Assembly: GCA_029263315.1 (NCBI GenBank)
Contig: JAJCXR010000041.1
Span: 1-64,000, forward strand
DNA from: Acidobacteriota bacterium
GTDB taxonomy: Bacteria; Acidobacteriota; Thermoanaerobaculia; Multivoradales; J023
Length of the DNA stretch: 64,000 nucleotides
Direction: 5' to 3'
Each line of letters begins with the position of its first letter. Position 1 is the first letter of the stretch. The translations under genes and the position numbers were made by a program. Below are positions 40,769-50,139 of this stretch, in pieces. The notes below the pieces were generated by a model. That model searched no databases and was not told the origin of the DNA. It saw only the letters and a list, made by a program, of their open reading frames with translations.

Positions 40769-43350
40769 GCCGCAAGGCGGCGGCGGCACAAGCCACCGCT
40801 CCGCCCACCGAGCCCGCCTCCCCCACCACCCCGGGCCAACGACTTTTGTTGGTGCTCTTCGGACTGGCCCTGCTGGTCCTCGCGGTGGCCTCGATCGAGG
40901 GAATGCTCGCCCTCATGGGCGTCGCCGAGACGGAGCGTTTTGTCGATCCGTACGTCGGCTTCGAAGAGGGGGCCAGCCTCTTTGCGCTCGCAGGGCAAGG
41001 CGAGACGCAGCGCTACGTCACTCGCCCCGACAAGCTGAAGTTTTTCAACCACCAGGAATTCCCGGCCACCAAGGTGCCCGGCACCTATCGCGTCTTCACC
41101 CTCGGTGGCTCGACGACGGCGGGCCGACCTTACGACGATCAAGTCTCCTTCTCCCGCTGGCTGGAACGCTACTTGGATGCTGCCGAGCCGTCCCGCCGTC
41201 ACCAGGTGATCAACGCCGGGGCCATCTCCTACGCCAGCTACCGCATCGTCGTGCTGATGAAGGAGCTGGTGCGCTACGAGCCGGATCTCTTCGTGGTGCT
41301 CACCGGGCACAACGAATTCCTGGAGGAGCGCACCTACCGGGACTTGGTAGCCCAACCGGAGGTCCTCAAATGGATGCATCCCCGTTTATCGCGCTTACGT
41401 CTCTCCCACTTGATCTGGGGGGCCATGGCGCAGGACTCGGAGGACGAGGTCGACCAGCTGCCGGACGAGGTGCAAACCCGCCTCGACGTATGGACGGGTT
41501 TGGCGGCCTACGAACGGGACGACGCCCTGAGACGCTCGATCAGCGAGCACTTCGCCTTCAATCTCCAACAAATGGTCGACCTGGCGCGGGCCCACGGGGT
41601 CGATCTCGTGCTGGTCAAGCCGGCTTGTAATCTAAAGGACTTTTCGCCCTTCAAGTCGGACCACCGCGAAGGGCTGACCGCCGCCGAGCGACGGCGTTTT
41701 CTCGGCTTGCTGAGCGAAGGTAAGGAACGCCTGGCGACGGCAGACGCCGCGACCGCCCTCGCAGCCTTCACCACAGCCCAGGGCATCGATCCCGAATATG
41801 CGGAGCTGTCGTTCCGCCTCGGCCAGGCCCATCTGCAACTGGGGGATTTCGAGGCCGCAGAGCGGGACTTCGGACTGGCCAAGGAGCTCGACATCGCCCC
41901 CCTGAGGAGCCTCGACAGCCTGCTCGACCAGATCGACCGTACGGCGAGGCAGCAGCAGGTGCCGATGGTCGACCTGCCGGCGCTGTTGGAAGCAGAAAAT
42001 ATGCAACGGCTGGGTCACCGCATCCTCGGCAACGAAGTCTTCCTCGATCATGTGCATCCCGATATCGCCACCCACAGCTTGATCGCCGAGCAGCTGATGG
42101 AGACTTTGGTCGAGGCTGGCAAGGTGCGGCTCGATGCCACCTGGAACGACGCCCAACGGCGGGCGATCTACGATAGCGTCGTATCGTCCCTCGATGCGGA
42201 GTACTACGCCCGCCGTGACCTCAACCTGGCCAAGGTCCTGGGTTGGGCCGGCAAGCTCGAAGAGGCGGAGCCACCCCTGAGGCGGGCGGCGGCGGTGCTC
42301 GACGGCGACCCCGACTTACACCTCAACCTGGGCATCCTGTGGCAGAAGACGGGACGCCCCATGCTGGCGCTGGCGCAACTGGAACGGGCCGTGGCCCTCG
42401 ATCCGGAGTCGGCGGAGGCTCACTTCAATCTCGGCGTCACCTACGGGCACCTGGGGCGTCTCCGCGAAGGCATCGAGGCGCTGGAGAAAGCCCTGCAACG
42501 GCGGGCTGAATATCCGGAGGCGCACCATAACCTCAGCCTCCTGTATCGACTGTCGGGGGACGCCGAGGCGGCGATTCACCAGGCCCGCCTGGCGGTGGCT
42601 TTGCGTCCGACCTCCCCCGAGATCCACCTGGCGCTGGGGCTGGCCTATCGCCAAGCCGGACGCTTCGCCGAGGCCCGAGCCGCCTTTGGCGACAGCCTGC
42701 GCCTGGCGCCGGCGGGCGATGCTCCGGGAGCCGATGCTCCGGGAGCCGTTGCTCCGCGAGCCGATGCTCCGGGAGCCGATGCTCCGGGAGCCGATGCTAC
42801 GGGGGACGGCACGGCACGCACCGAGTTGGGCATCACCTTGGCCATGGAGGGTCGGCTGGACGAGGCGGCTGTGGAGTTGGAGCGAGCCATCGTCGACGCT
42901 CCCAACGATGCGGCAGCCCACTACAACCTGGCGCGCATCGCTACCCAAGGGGGCCGCTTGGAGGAGGCCGCGAAGCTCTATGGCCGAGCTCTAGAGCTGC
43001 GTCCTCGGCACATCCTGGCGCACAACAATCTGGCCCTGTTGCGGGCCAGGCAAGGCCAGCTGGAAGCGGCGCGGCGCCATCTCGAACAGGCCCTCGAGAT
43101 CGATCCGCTATACGCCGAGGCTTGGCTCAACCTGGGGGTGGTCTACGACATGGCACGGCAACCGGAGGCGGCCATCCGGGCAGTGCAGCAGGCCCTAGAG
43201 CTGCGCCCGGACGATCCCAAGATCCACCTCGGCCTGGCCATGCTCTACTGGACCGGCGGCCGACGGGATGCTGCGCTGCCCCACTTTCAAGTGGCCCATG
43301 ATGGCGGTGAAGCTGTGCCCCCTGAGGTGCTCCTGCAGCTCACCCCTTGA
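40765..43350 (+). CDS. Membrane-anchored SGNH-like hydrolase with TPR repeats
   Basis: The protein is 861 aa. An N-terminal TM helix (LLLVLFGLALLVLAVASIEG) is followed by an SGNH-type domain with FTLGGSTTAGRP near residue 113 (block I Ser), VVLTGHNEFLEE (block III Asn) and DHVHPDIATHS near 427 (block V Asp/His). The domain is interrupted by a TPR-like insert (LRLGQAHLQLGDFEAAERDF). From about residue 480 to the end there are roughly ten TPR units. An Ala/Pro/Gly/Asp linker from a 15-bp minisatellite lies at residues 652-681. It may act on acylated surface sugars or lipids; the substrate is unknown. Coupled to the YjbR gene. Confidence 0.85.
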   Translation: MSRKAAAAQATAPPTEPASPTTPGQRLLLVLFGLALLVLAVASIEGMLALMGVAETERFVDPYVGFEEGASLFALAGQGETQRYVTRPDKLKFFNHQEFPATKVPGTYRVFTLGGSTTAGRPYDDQVSFSRWLERYLDAAEPSRRHQVINAGAISYASYRIVVLMKELVRYEPDLFVVLTGHNEFLEERTYRDLVAQPEVLKWMHPRLSRLRLSHLIWGAMAQDSEDEVDQLPDEVQTRLDVWTGLAAYERDDALRRSISEHFAFNLQQMVDLARAHGVDLVLVKPACNLKDFSPFKSDHREGLTAAERRRFLGLLSEGKERLATADAATALAAFTTAQGIDPEYAELSFRLGQAHLQLGDFEAAERDFGLAKELDIAPLRSLDSLLDQIDRTARQQQVPMVDLPALLEAENMQRLGHRILGNEVFLDHVHPDIATHSLIAEQLMETLVEAGKVRLDATWNDAQRRAIYDSVVSSLDAEYYARRDLNLAKVLGWAGKLEEAEPPLRRAAAVLDGDPDLHLNLGILWQKTGRPMLALAQLERAVALDPESAEAHFNLGVTYGHLGRLREGIEALEKALQRRAEYPEAHHNLSLLYRLSGDAEAAIHQARLAVALRPTSPEIHLALGLAYRQAGRFAEARAAFGDSLRLAPAGDAPGADAPGAVAPRADAPGADAPGADATGDGTARTELGITLAMEGRLDEAAVELERAIVDAPNDAAAHYNLARIATQGGRLEEAAKLYGRALELRPRHILAHNNLALLRARQGQLEAARRHLEQALEIDPLYAEAWLNLGVVYDMARQPEAAIRAVQQALELRPDDPKIHLGLAMLYWTGGRRDAALPHFQVAHDGGEAVPPEVLLQLTP
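42718..42807 (+). repeat. 15-bp coding minisatellite
   Basis: Six tandem units of GATGCTCCGGGAGCC, some with one to three substitutions, lie in frame in the TPR/SGNH gene and encode a DAPGA repeat between two TPR blocks. Unit number could vary by slippage without frameshift. Confidence 0.95.
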
Positions 43351-43646
43351 CAGCCTGTTGAGGGGTCCGGCGTCATGCCGCTCCCCGGCGATCTCAGGGG
43401 ACGCCACATCGAAGGCTCCACCACGCTCCGGTCTTCGGTCTCACCACGCCTCCCCCGCTACCCGACAAGCCGGCGATCGGCTCGCGGCACCTGCCGAGCA
43501 TTGACACATCCACATATCCAACTTAAGATACCCTAGGCCAGCTTTTCGAGCATCGCATCGCCACCGACGGTGGCGCTGCCCTTCGACACCTTGCAATTGG
43601 ACTTTCCGTCCAGGCAGCTGCCTTGGCGGTTGGATGGGGATAGGTC
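43351..43646. other. Intergenic stretch, nothing recognised
   Basis: No gene, RNA or repeat was supported in these ~296 nt. An AT-rich spot at 43500-43530 (TTGACACATCCACATATCC with AAGATACCCT) may hold the promoter of the next gene. Confidence 0.4.
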
Positions 43647-44114
43647 ATGTCACAAGACGACCCAAACTGGCGCCTCGTGCTGTGCGAGCGTGGCATCGAG
43701 AGCTGTCGCCGAGGCGACTGGAAAAAAGGCCTCGACGACCTGAAATCCGCCCGGCGCGGCAGCCGAACCCTCGACCTACCGCCCCGCGGCTACTCTTACC
43801 TAGGTTATGCCCTGGCCAAGGTGGACGGCAACATTCGCGAAGGCCTGAAGCTCTGTCGCTTCGCCATCACCCGCCAGTTCTACGAGCCGGAGCATTACGT
43901 CAACCTGGCGCGCACCCACCTGCTGGAGAAGAATCGCAAGGAGGCGCACCGGGCCATCGAGCGGGGCCTACGGATCGATGCCGAGTCCTTGCACTTGCAT
44001 CACATGTTGCACCAGGAGCTCGGGTTGCGTCGGCCACCGGTGGTCCCGTACTTCTCGCGGCGGCATCCGCTGAATCGGTTGCTCGGCTCCGTCCGGCACG
44101 TCCTGTTCCGTTGA
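43647..44114 (+). CDS. Small TPR-like protein
   Basis: The protein is 155 aa. TPR-like helices are visible (VLCERGIESCRRGDWKKGLD, GYALAKVDGNIREGLKLCRF, VNLARTHLLEKNRKEAHRAI). The C-terminal ~30 residues (PYFSRRHPLNRLLGSVRHVL) are basic and may contact nucleic acid or membrane. Start ATG 43647 follows GGGATAGG. No partner is indicated by context; it stands alone and converges with the histidine kinase gene. Confidence 0.7.
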   Translation: MSQDDPNWRLVLCERGIESCRRGDWKKGLDDLKSARRGSRTLDLPPRGYSYLGYALAKVDGNIREGLKLCRFAITRQFYEPEHYVNLARTHLLEKNRKEAHRAIERGLRIDAESLHLHHMLHQELGLRRPPVVPYFSRRHPLNRLLGSVRHVLFR

Positions 44115-44162
44115 TTAGGCTGTGAATACCGCCCGGCCTTGCCCAGAACACAGGCTCGGCGA

Positions 44163-45944
44163 CTACGCAGCGCTCGGTAAGCGGGCGAAGGTCACCGTGA
44201 ACACGGCGCCACCCTCGGTGCCGTCGGAGTAACGAATATCGCCCCCTTGGGCTCTGGCCAGCGTCCGTACGAGCATCAACCCCAGCCCCAATCCTTCGGG
44301 GTCGTCGCCACCCTCGCCGCGCTCGAAGGGGCGGAATAGCTTGCGGCGCAATCGACTTGGAATGCCGGGTCCGTTGTCGGCCACCTCGAGCGTCGGCCCG
44401 TCCCCGGTGGAGCGCAGGGACAGTGTGATACGCCGCCCGTCCACCTCGCGGGTATATTTCTCTGCGTTGTCGAGAAGATTGTGGACGATGTGCACCACCG
44501 CATCGCGATCGAAGAGAACCGGCGGCAGGTCTTCCTCGATCTCGAATACCAGCTCTGCACCGCTCTCATCGAGCACCGGTTGCAGCCCTTTGCAAGCCTC
44601 ACGCACCGCCAGCTCCAGATCGCCAACCTCGGGGCGCAGGGTCATCGCCGAGCGCTCCAAGCGGGTGAAGCTCAATACATTGGTCACCACCCGCCCCAGA
44701 CGCTCCGCTTCGTTGGCAACTCGCCGCGCATAGCGCTGTGATTGTCGGGGATTGCCAAAACCCTCCGCCAACATTTCGCTATAGAGCCGCAGGCCGGCCA
44801 GGGGCGTCCTCAGCTCATGGGCAGCGGAAGCAGCGAACTGAGCCCGTTTGTGGGCCAGGCGCTCACTCTGAAAGACAATGTATACCACCAACGTACCCGC
44901 CAGACCCGCCCCCAGGGCCCCGAGCAGGAACAGCCCAAAGAAACGTTGCCGTTCCGACGCCGCCTGGTTGAGTGCCTGCTGTAGATTGGCGGTGACGTCC
45001 AGGTCGACGGCCCACGGAGTTCCGTCCACCGGCACGGAAACATAGCTCTTGGCGCGGTTCGGGTCGCTGTGGACCCGCGGCACAAAGGAAACCGGGTAGT
45101 CGCTGTTCTCCAAGTACTGCTCGACCAAGGCCAGCGAAACGACAAAACCCTGCGTCCACAATCCCCTGGGGGTTTCCACTTGTCGCAGGGCCACCAGATT
45201 CAGCTGCTCGCCCACCGGTTGGGTAAACCAAGAAAATGGACTGACAACGATTTGGATCGTTTGGCTGTCGGTCGACCCGTCCACCGGCGTCGGATCCACC
45301 TTGTCGCTGCCATATTTGAGGTCGGCGTAGAGGGCGCTGGCCTGCAGATGTTGATCCCAAGCCTGCCACGACATGCTCTCGACGTGCCCACGACCACTCC
45401 CCGCCGTGGTTGCGAAGCGATGCATGGCGTCCAAGGTCTCCCCTCCCTCCCCATCACCGGTGGCGCAGAATGCGGCGATGTCGGAGAGCTCCGCAAAGAG
45501 GGCGCAGCGCTCCCCGTGGTCCCCTTCGAGGCTGAGCTCGGGAAACTCTTCATTGAGCGTTGGTAACGTCAACTTGCCTTCGTCATCGACCTGAAAATGC
45601 ACCTCTGTCAAAGGATCTGACGCCCCTTGGGCCAAGGGCGATTGGGTGACCGCCGCACCCGCCGAAGCACCCCGGGGATCATGGAAGAGGTTCTGATAAT
45701 GATAGAAGGGCCGCCGATTTTCCACCTGCAGGAGGGCCGCCAGCCGCGCCTCGAGCCGCTCGGCCAGGATATGGCCCTTCTTGCGCGCCTCGAGGAAAAC
45801 ACCGGCTTCCTCTGCCGATGCCTGGCGCTCGATGTTGCGTTGGCCGGCAAAAAACCAGGCGGCACAGGGAACCGCCACCGCGATGCTGGTCAGCACCAGG
45901 GCGGCCACTGTCCTTCGATACTTCAACTGGACTCGCCACCCCAA
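44163..45944 (-). CDS. Sensor histidine kinase
   Basis: The protein is 593 aa from TTG 45944, a start set by coupling to the response regulator (22-nt overlap). A TM helix near the N-terminus (VAALVLTSIAVAVPCAAWFF) and a second near residue 335-355 (FFGLFLLGALGAGLAGTLVV) bracket a periplasmic sensor of about 300 residues with no recognised fold. The HisKA box is AAHELRTPLAGLRLYSEML near residue 375, followed by N box HNLLDNAEKY, G1 DNGPGIP and G2 GLGLGLMLV. The signal sensed is not evident. Confidence 0.92.
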   Translation of the reverse strand: MGWRVQLKYRRTVAALVLTSIAVAVPCAAWFFAGQRNIERQASAEEAGVFLEARKKGHILAERLEARLAALLQVENRRPFYHYQNLFHDPRGASAGAAVTQSPLAQGASDPLTEVHFQVDDEGKLTLPTLNEEFPELSLEGDHGERCALFAELSDIAAFCATGDGEGGETLDAMHRFATTAGSGRGHVESMSWQAWDQHLQASALYADLKYGSDKVDPTPVDGSTDSQTIQIVVSPFSWFTQPVGEQLNLVALRQVETPRGLWTQGFVVSLALVEQYLENSDYPVSFVPRVHSDPNRAKSYVSVPVDGTPWAVDLDVTANLQQALNQAASERQRFFGLFLLGALGAGLAGTLVVYIVFQSERLAHKRAQFAASAAHELRTPLAGLRLYSEMLAEGFGNPRQSQRYARRVANEAERLGRVVTNVLSFTRLERSAMTLRPEVGDLELAVREACKGLQPVLDESGAELVFEIEEDLPPVLFDRDAVVHIVHNLLDNAEKYTREVDGRRITLSLRSTGDGPTLEVADNGPGIPSRLRRKLFRPFERGEGGDDPEGLGLGLMLVRTLARAQGGDIRYSDGTEGGAVFTVTFARLPSAA

Positions 45945-46609
45945 GCATAGCCCACTCCGGTGACCGTCTGAATGATGATGGGATTTGCCGGATCACGCTC
46001 GATCTTCTGCCTCAGCTTGGCGATGGTCATGTCGACGGTGCGGGTCTGCAAGCTGCCGACCGTCCCCCAGACATGCTCCAACAGCTCGGATCGGGAGGTG
46101 CTGCGGTGACGATGCCGGTGCAGCCATCGCAGGATGCCAACCTCGCGAGCGGTCAGTGTCACCTCCTCACCATCACGCTCTGCGGTGCAGCGTCCCAGGT
46201 CGATGTTGCATCCCTCGACCTCGATGATCTCGGGCTCCGCCGGGGCCGAACGGGATCGCCTCTCAAAGGCTTCGACGCGGGCCAACAGCTCGCGTACCCC
46301 GAAGGGTTTGGTGACGTAGTCATCGGCACCCGAGCGTAGACCGCGAACCTTGTCCTCTTCCGCTCCCCGGGCCGTCAGCATCAAGATGGGCAAGGTCGGA
46401 CGTGCCGTCCGCAGCCGCTGACAGACCTCGAGACCATTGAGCTTGGGCAACATCAGGTCGAGAATCACCAAGTCGAATGGGTCCTCCTTGCCCTTCTGGG
46501 CACCGCTGGCCCCATCGGTCACGGCGACCACTTCGTGGCCAGCGCCGCTCAATAGATCGACCAGCCCTTCCCGCAGCATCGGGTCATCTTCGACGATCAG
46601 GATCTTCAT
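45923..46609 (-). CDS. OmpR/PhoB-family response regulator
   Basis: The protein is 228 aa. The receiver domain has acidic Asp8/Asp9, phospho-acceptor Asp51 (LVILDLMLPKLNG), Thr in MLTARG and Lys in VTKPFG. The C-terminal winged-helix domain has LTAREVGILRWL, SRSELLEHVWG and RTVDMTIAKLRQKI with VTGVGYAW. It acts with the overlapping histidine kinase. Regulon unknown. Confidence 0.95.
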   Translation of the reverse strand: MKILIVEDDPMLREGLVDLLSGAGHEVVAVTDGASGAQKGKEDPFDLVILDLMLPKLNGLEVCQRLRTARPTLPILMLTARGAEEDKVRGLRSGADDYVTKPFGVRELLARVEAFERRSRSAPAEPEIIEVEGCNIDLGRCTAERDGEEVTLTAREVGILRWLHRHRHRSTSRSELLEHVWGTVGSLQTRTVDMTIAKLRQKIERDPANPIIIQTVTGVGYAWGGESS

Positions 46610-46730
46610 TCCTTGCCAACCTCCTCACACGGCCGTCGCTCCGCGGCGTCCGCAATCATTCCCTACGAGGATAGCCGACGCCACTCGCAGGGCACTGTAA
46701 AAGGTGCGTAAGGAACCCCCGGAACACGAC

Positions 46731-46759
46731 GAGCGCCCAGCCTCGAAGGCTCGGCGCTC
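46731..46759 (-). terminator. Strong hairpin, possible terminator
   Basis: GAGCGCC/GGCGCTC and AGCCT/AGGCT pair around a TCGA-type loop with one internal mismatch. It lies downstream of the Ig-like protein gene (which ends at 46872 on the minus strand) and upstream of the response regulator. There is no T-tract, so intrinsic termination is uncertain. Confidence 0.35.
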
Positions 46760-46871
46760 GATGTGGAAACGGGGTCCGTCAGAGGACGGCGGACGATACA
46801 CGGTGGACGGCGGTGGCGGGTTCTTGACCAGATTCACCGGCGACGACGGTCACCGGCGACCGCGATCGTCG

Positions 46872-48131
46872 TCAGTCGACGACGTTGTTGACGAAAAAAG
46901 TCGTCTCGCCGATCAGCGTGCTAGCACCCAGCTGATCGGTCACCCGCACTTGCACTTGGTGAAAACCCTCGGCCAGATTGTGGGTGTCGAAATCGCTCAA
47001 TCGCCACACCGGCGCCATCGAGTCAGGATATCCCGGATACTGCCCTTGCACTCCCGGTCGACCCCCCAACCCGGCACCGTAGTCCGCCAAACCGACGGAG
47101 GTGCCGTCGACGAAGACTTCCACCGAGTCCACCCCCTGCCAGTCCAAGGCCCAGCCTTGAAAGCTGATCGAATCGGCCCAATGGCGACCCAAGCGGGGCG
47201 ATTCGATGAAACCGAAGGACTGCTCGTTGCTCTGATTCTCGACGCAGAAAAAATCCACCGGGATCTCCGCCACCTCGATGGACTGGTTGGATAGATCCCC
47301 GGCCCGGATCGACAGGGTGTGATGCCCTTGCACATAACCTATGTTGAGCAGCAGACCGATGTCGAGCACAAAGCGAAAGCCGGAGCTCGGGGCGTCGAGG
47401 GCGAAGGGATAGGAGCGCTCGATGTCCAAGCGTTGGAGCCCGTAGCAGTCCGTCAAACCGCCGGTCCCTTGGTTGTAGAAACAACCCGTCCGTGTATTGG
47501 CCTGGATGACACCGTCGACCATCAGCTCGACCCAACCGACGCCCGCGTCGTGCAGCTCGACGCCCAAGTCGAGCACCCAACCGGAAATCACCGTGTAGCG
47601 TCGGTTCAGGTTGTTGAGATCGCAGACCCCGAAAAGGTCGGCATTGCGTTGCGGCAGATTGATCTTGCCGAAGGGCACCAGGATGGCGGTGTTGTTGGTG
47701 AAATGCACCGGGCGGCGGCCATCGGTGATCACCGTCAAATCAGGCTCCACCGCCGGGATGATCACCGTCGTACCGCCGAAGGTCTCCACCTTGGCCGAGA
47801 TGTGGTGCAAGCCGTTGGCGAAGTCGGTGCTGTTGAGGTTGTAACCGAAACCGGCCGCCGGAGTATCCGGAAAACCCGGATACTGATCTTCGACCAGCGG
47901 GCGGAAGCCGCCATAGCCGGCGGCACCGATATCGACACCGTCCACCTGGATGGTGACCTGCCGGACGCCGGTGTCGGCCAAGGCCCAACCGGTCAAGCCG
48001 ATGGCACCGCTACCGGCGTTGAGACCTCCGAGAGGGCCTTCGAAAAAACCGATCACCTGCTCTTGGGCGACCCCCGGGACGGCCAACAGAATGGCCAACA
48101 AACCGAGGCAGATCAAACTCTTGCGTCTCAT
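46872..48131 (-). CDS. Secreted protein with Ig-like/LamG-type repeats
   Basis: The protein is 419 aa from ATG 48131 with AGGAGAAGG upstream. A signal peptide (SLICLGLLAILLAVPGVAQ) is followed by three modules of the same design. Module 1 has GFFEGPLGGLNAGSGAIGLT...WALADTGVRQVTIQVDG...YPGFPDTPAAGFGYNLNSTDF...GLHHISAKV. Module 3 repeats it (GFIESPRLGRHWADSISFQG...GVDSVEVFVDG...YPGYPDS...GFHQVQVRV). The middle module is more diverged and holds two Cys pairs. It is probably an extracellular or surface structural protein. No enzyme motif is seen. Confidence 0.8.
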   Translation of the reverse strand: MRRKSLICLGLLAILLAVPGVAQEQVIGFFEGPLGGLNAGSGAIGLTGWALADTGVRQVTIQVDGVDIGAAGYGGFRPLVEDQYPGFPDTPAAGFGYNLNSTDFANGLHHISAKVETFGGTTVIIPAVEPDLTVITDGRRPVHFTNNTAILVPFGKINLPQRNADLFGVCDLNNLNRRYTVISGWVLDLGVELHDAGVGWVELMVDGVIQANTRTGCFYNQGTGGLTDCYGLQRLDIERSYPFALDAPSSGFRFVLDIGLLLNIGYVQGHHTLSIRAGDLSNQSIEVAEIPVDFFCVENQSNEQSFGFIESPRLGRHWADSISFQGWALDWQGVDSVEVFVDGTSVGLADYGAGLGGRPGVQGQYPGYPDSMAPVWRLSDFDTHNLAEGFHQVQVRVTDQLGASTLIGETTFFVNNVVD

Positions 48132-48289
48132 CACCTTCTCCTGAATCTGGGCTGGGTCACAGGGCTGGAGGGCCAGCCTCGGCGTCCCGATTGGGCTCCC
48201 TGGAGCGATCTATTCACGACATTCTATCCATGCCGGTAGAGGACCGTCAAACTATGATGATCTTTAACTTTTCTCCAACTTGCGCCAGC

Positions 48290-49258
48290 TCAGCCGGAAG
48301 CCTCTTCGAAGCCCCGCACATAGGCCTCGACGAGCCCCGGGAGAGCCGCGATGTCGTAGCCCCCTTCGAGGATCGACAGGCAGCATCCTTCGGTCAGCTC
48401 CTCGGCCAAAGCCCGCAGCAGCTGTCCCCAGCGGCGGTAACCTTCGAGGCTGACCTCCATGCCCCCGAGGGGATCATGGCGCCAGGCATCGAAACCGGCG
48501 GATACCAGCAGGGCCTGGGGACGCGCCCGACGCAACGCCGGCAAGACGTGACGTTGCATCGTCTGCTCGTACACGGCATCGTCGCTGCCGGCGGGCAAGG
48601 GCAAGTTGAGGGTCGCCCCTTTGCCCACGCCGTGGCCGACTTCCGAGGCGGCGCCGGTCCCCGGATAAAACGGAAACTGATGCAGGCTGACGAAGAAGAC
48701 ATCGGACCGCGAGGCGAACAAGTGCTGGGTGCCGTTGCCGTGGTGGACGTCGAAGTCCAGGATGGCGAGGCGCTCCACGCCGTGTTGGTCGATCAAGTAC
48801 TGTGCCGCCACCGCCACCGTGTCGAAGTAACAGAAACCCATGGCCTGATCCCACTCGGCATGGTGCCCCGGTGGCCGAACAGCCACGAAGGCATGGCGAT
48901 GCGGCCCTTGGAGCATCCAATCGGCGGCCCGCAAGGCCGTCGCCACGGCCGCCAATACGGCGTCGTAGGTGCCCTTGGACAGGGGATTGTCCGCCGAGTC
49001 GATCAGGCCGTCGCCGCGCTCCACGGCCCGTCGAAAGCGCTCGATGTAACCGCCGTCATGGACCCTCGCCAGGCGAGCCACGAGTGGGTCGTCGAGGGCT
49101 GGCCCCCGTTGACGGTCGCCGATGTCCAGTAGAGGTTCCTGCTCGGCTGCTCGGCCTCGGAAGTGTTCTAGAAGACCTTCGAGGCGCTCGGGGGACTCCG
49201 GATAGCCCACCACCGATCGATGCTCGAGGCAACGCAGGTCAGAAAAAATCTTGAGCAT
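48290..49258 (-). CDS. Histone deacetylase-family (acetoin-utilisation-like) hydrolase
   Basis: The protein is 322 aa, typical of bacterial class II HDAC-like enzymes. Motifs are RPPGHHAEWDQAMGFCYFD (129-146, His pair of the charge relay), DFDVHHGNGTQ (168-178, zinc ligands Asp and His), LLVSAGFDAWRHDPLG (third zinc ligand Asp) and LEGGYD (C-terminal Tyr). It deacetylates acetyl-lysine or a small acetylated amine; the natural substrate cannot be told from the sequence. Confidence 0.93.
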   Translation of the reverse strand: MLKIFSDLRCLEHRSVVGYPESPERLEGLLEHFRGRAAEQEPLLDIGDRQRGPALDDPLVARLARVHDGGYIERFRRAVERGDGLIDSADNPLSKGTYDAVLAAVATALRAADWMLQGPHRHAFVAVRPPGHHAEWDQAMGFCYFDTVAVAAQYLIDQHGVERLAILDFDVHHGNGTQHLFASRSDVFFVSLHQFPFYPGTGAASEVGHGVGKGATLNLPLPAGSDDAVYEQTMQRHVLPALRRARPQALLVSAGFDAWRHDPLGGMEVSLEGYRRWGQLLRALAEELTEGCCLSILEGGYDIAALPGLVEAYVRGFEEASG

Positions 49259-49267
49259 GGGCCTAAG

Positions 49268-49969
49268 CTAACACGTCGGATGGCCCAAGATCGCCCCCCT
49301 CGGCGGCACCCAAGGGGCCTGCCGACCCCCGCTACCGCGCCGCGGCAGCTTCATTCCGTGCAGTGCCAAACCACGGCGCAAACGCTGCAACAGGCGGTCC
49401 ACCTCTTGCGGGCTCAAGACCTCCCCACTGGCCAGAGAAATTTCGTGGCTGGTGCAGCCCTCCAGGAACGCCCAACGCACCAAATGCACAACCCAGCGCT
49501 CGTGCACTCCCAACATGACCTCACGGCAACGCCGCAACAAATTGCCGAAGCTTTCCTTGGCCAAGAGCTGTTGCTCCGGAGATGTGGTGGCTTGCCCAGG
49601 GCCTTCGCCGCTACATAGCTCAACCGGCGTCTCCGAGATGGCAGGGGGACACCGCTTGAGGGCCCGTTGGTGACGCCAGAGGTCGCAGATCAAGTGCTCG
49701 CTGATGCGCTCGATCCATCCCCAGAGTTGTTCGTTGTGCTCCCCTTCGAAGGTGCTACTGCCCTCACCGAGGAGCTGGCAGTAAACCTCCTGCAGCAGCT
49801 CTTCGTATTCGAGGCCAAAACGCTGGGCTCCTGCGGAGCGTCGCTTCCAGGACCGCAGGACAGCGCGTCGTACCCGCCGATCGTAGCGACGGAAGAATAG
49901 CTCCCAAGCGCTCTCGTGGCGCTCCACAACACAGTATTTGAACAATCGGCAAGCTTCGTGGCTCCGCAT
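49268..49969 (-). CDS. ECF-like sigma-70 family protein
   Basis: The protein is 233 aa from ATG 49969 with AAGGAAC upstream. Region 2 is visible: HESAWELFFRRYDRRVRRAV, then YEELLQEVYCQLLGEG and WGWIERISEHLICDLWRHQR. Region 4 is weaker: LLRRCREVMLGVHERWVVHL, then CTSHEISLASGEVLSPQEVD, which has a helix-turn-helix character. No anti-sigma gene is adjacent. The weak region 4 leaves some doubt about promoter recognition. Confidence 0.75.
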   Translation of the reverse strand: MRSHEACRLFKYCVVERHESAWELFFRRYDRRVRRAVLRSWKRRSAGAQRFGLEYEELLQEVYCQLLGEGSSTFEGEHNEQLWGWIERISEHLICDLWRHQRALKRCPPAISETPVELCSGEGPGQATTSPEQQLLAKESFGNLLRRCREVMLGVHERWVVHLVRWAFLEGCTSHEISLASGEVLSPQEVDRLLQRLRRGLALHGMKLPRRGSGGRQAPWVPPRGAILGHPTC

Positions 49970-50139
49970 GACCCGTTCCTTCCAGTGGCTGGAAGGAAGG
50001 TGCGAGCGTCTGAACAAGGCGAGAACCGCAGGGCCGGACGGGCCCAGGGCCAAAAGGGGAAGATGATTTTAACAAAGATTGACCGTCGGTCAAGGGCTCC
50101 CTCGGCCCTGCCGAGCCGGCGAGTGGCCTCCGGCCTGGA

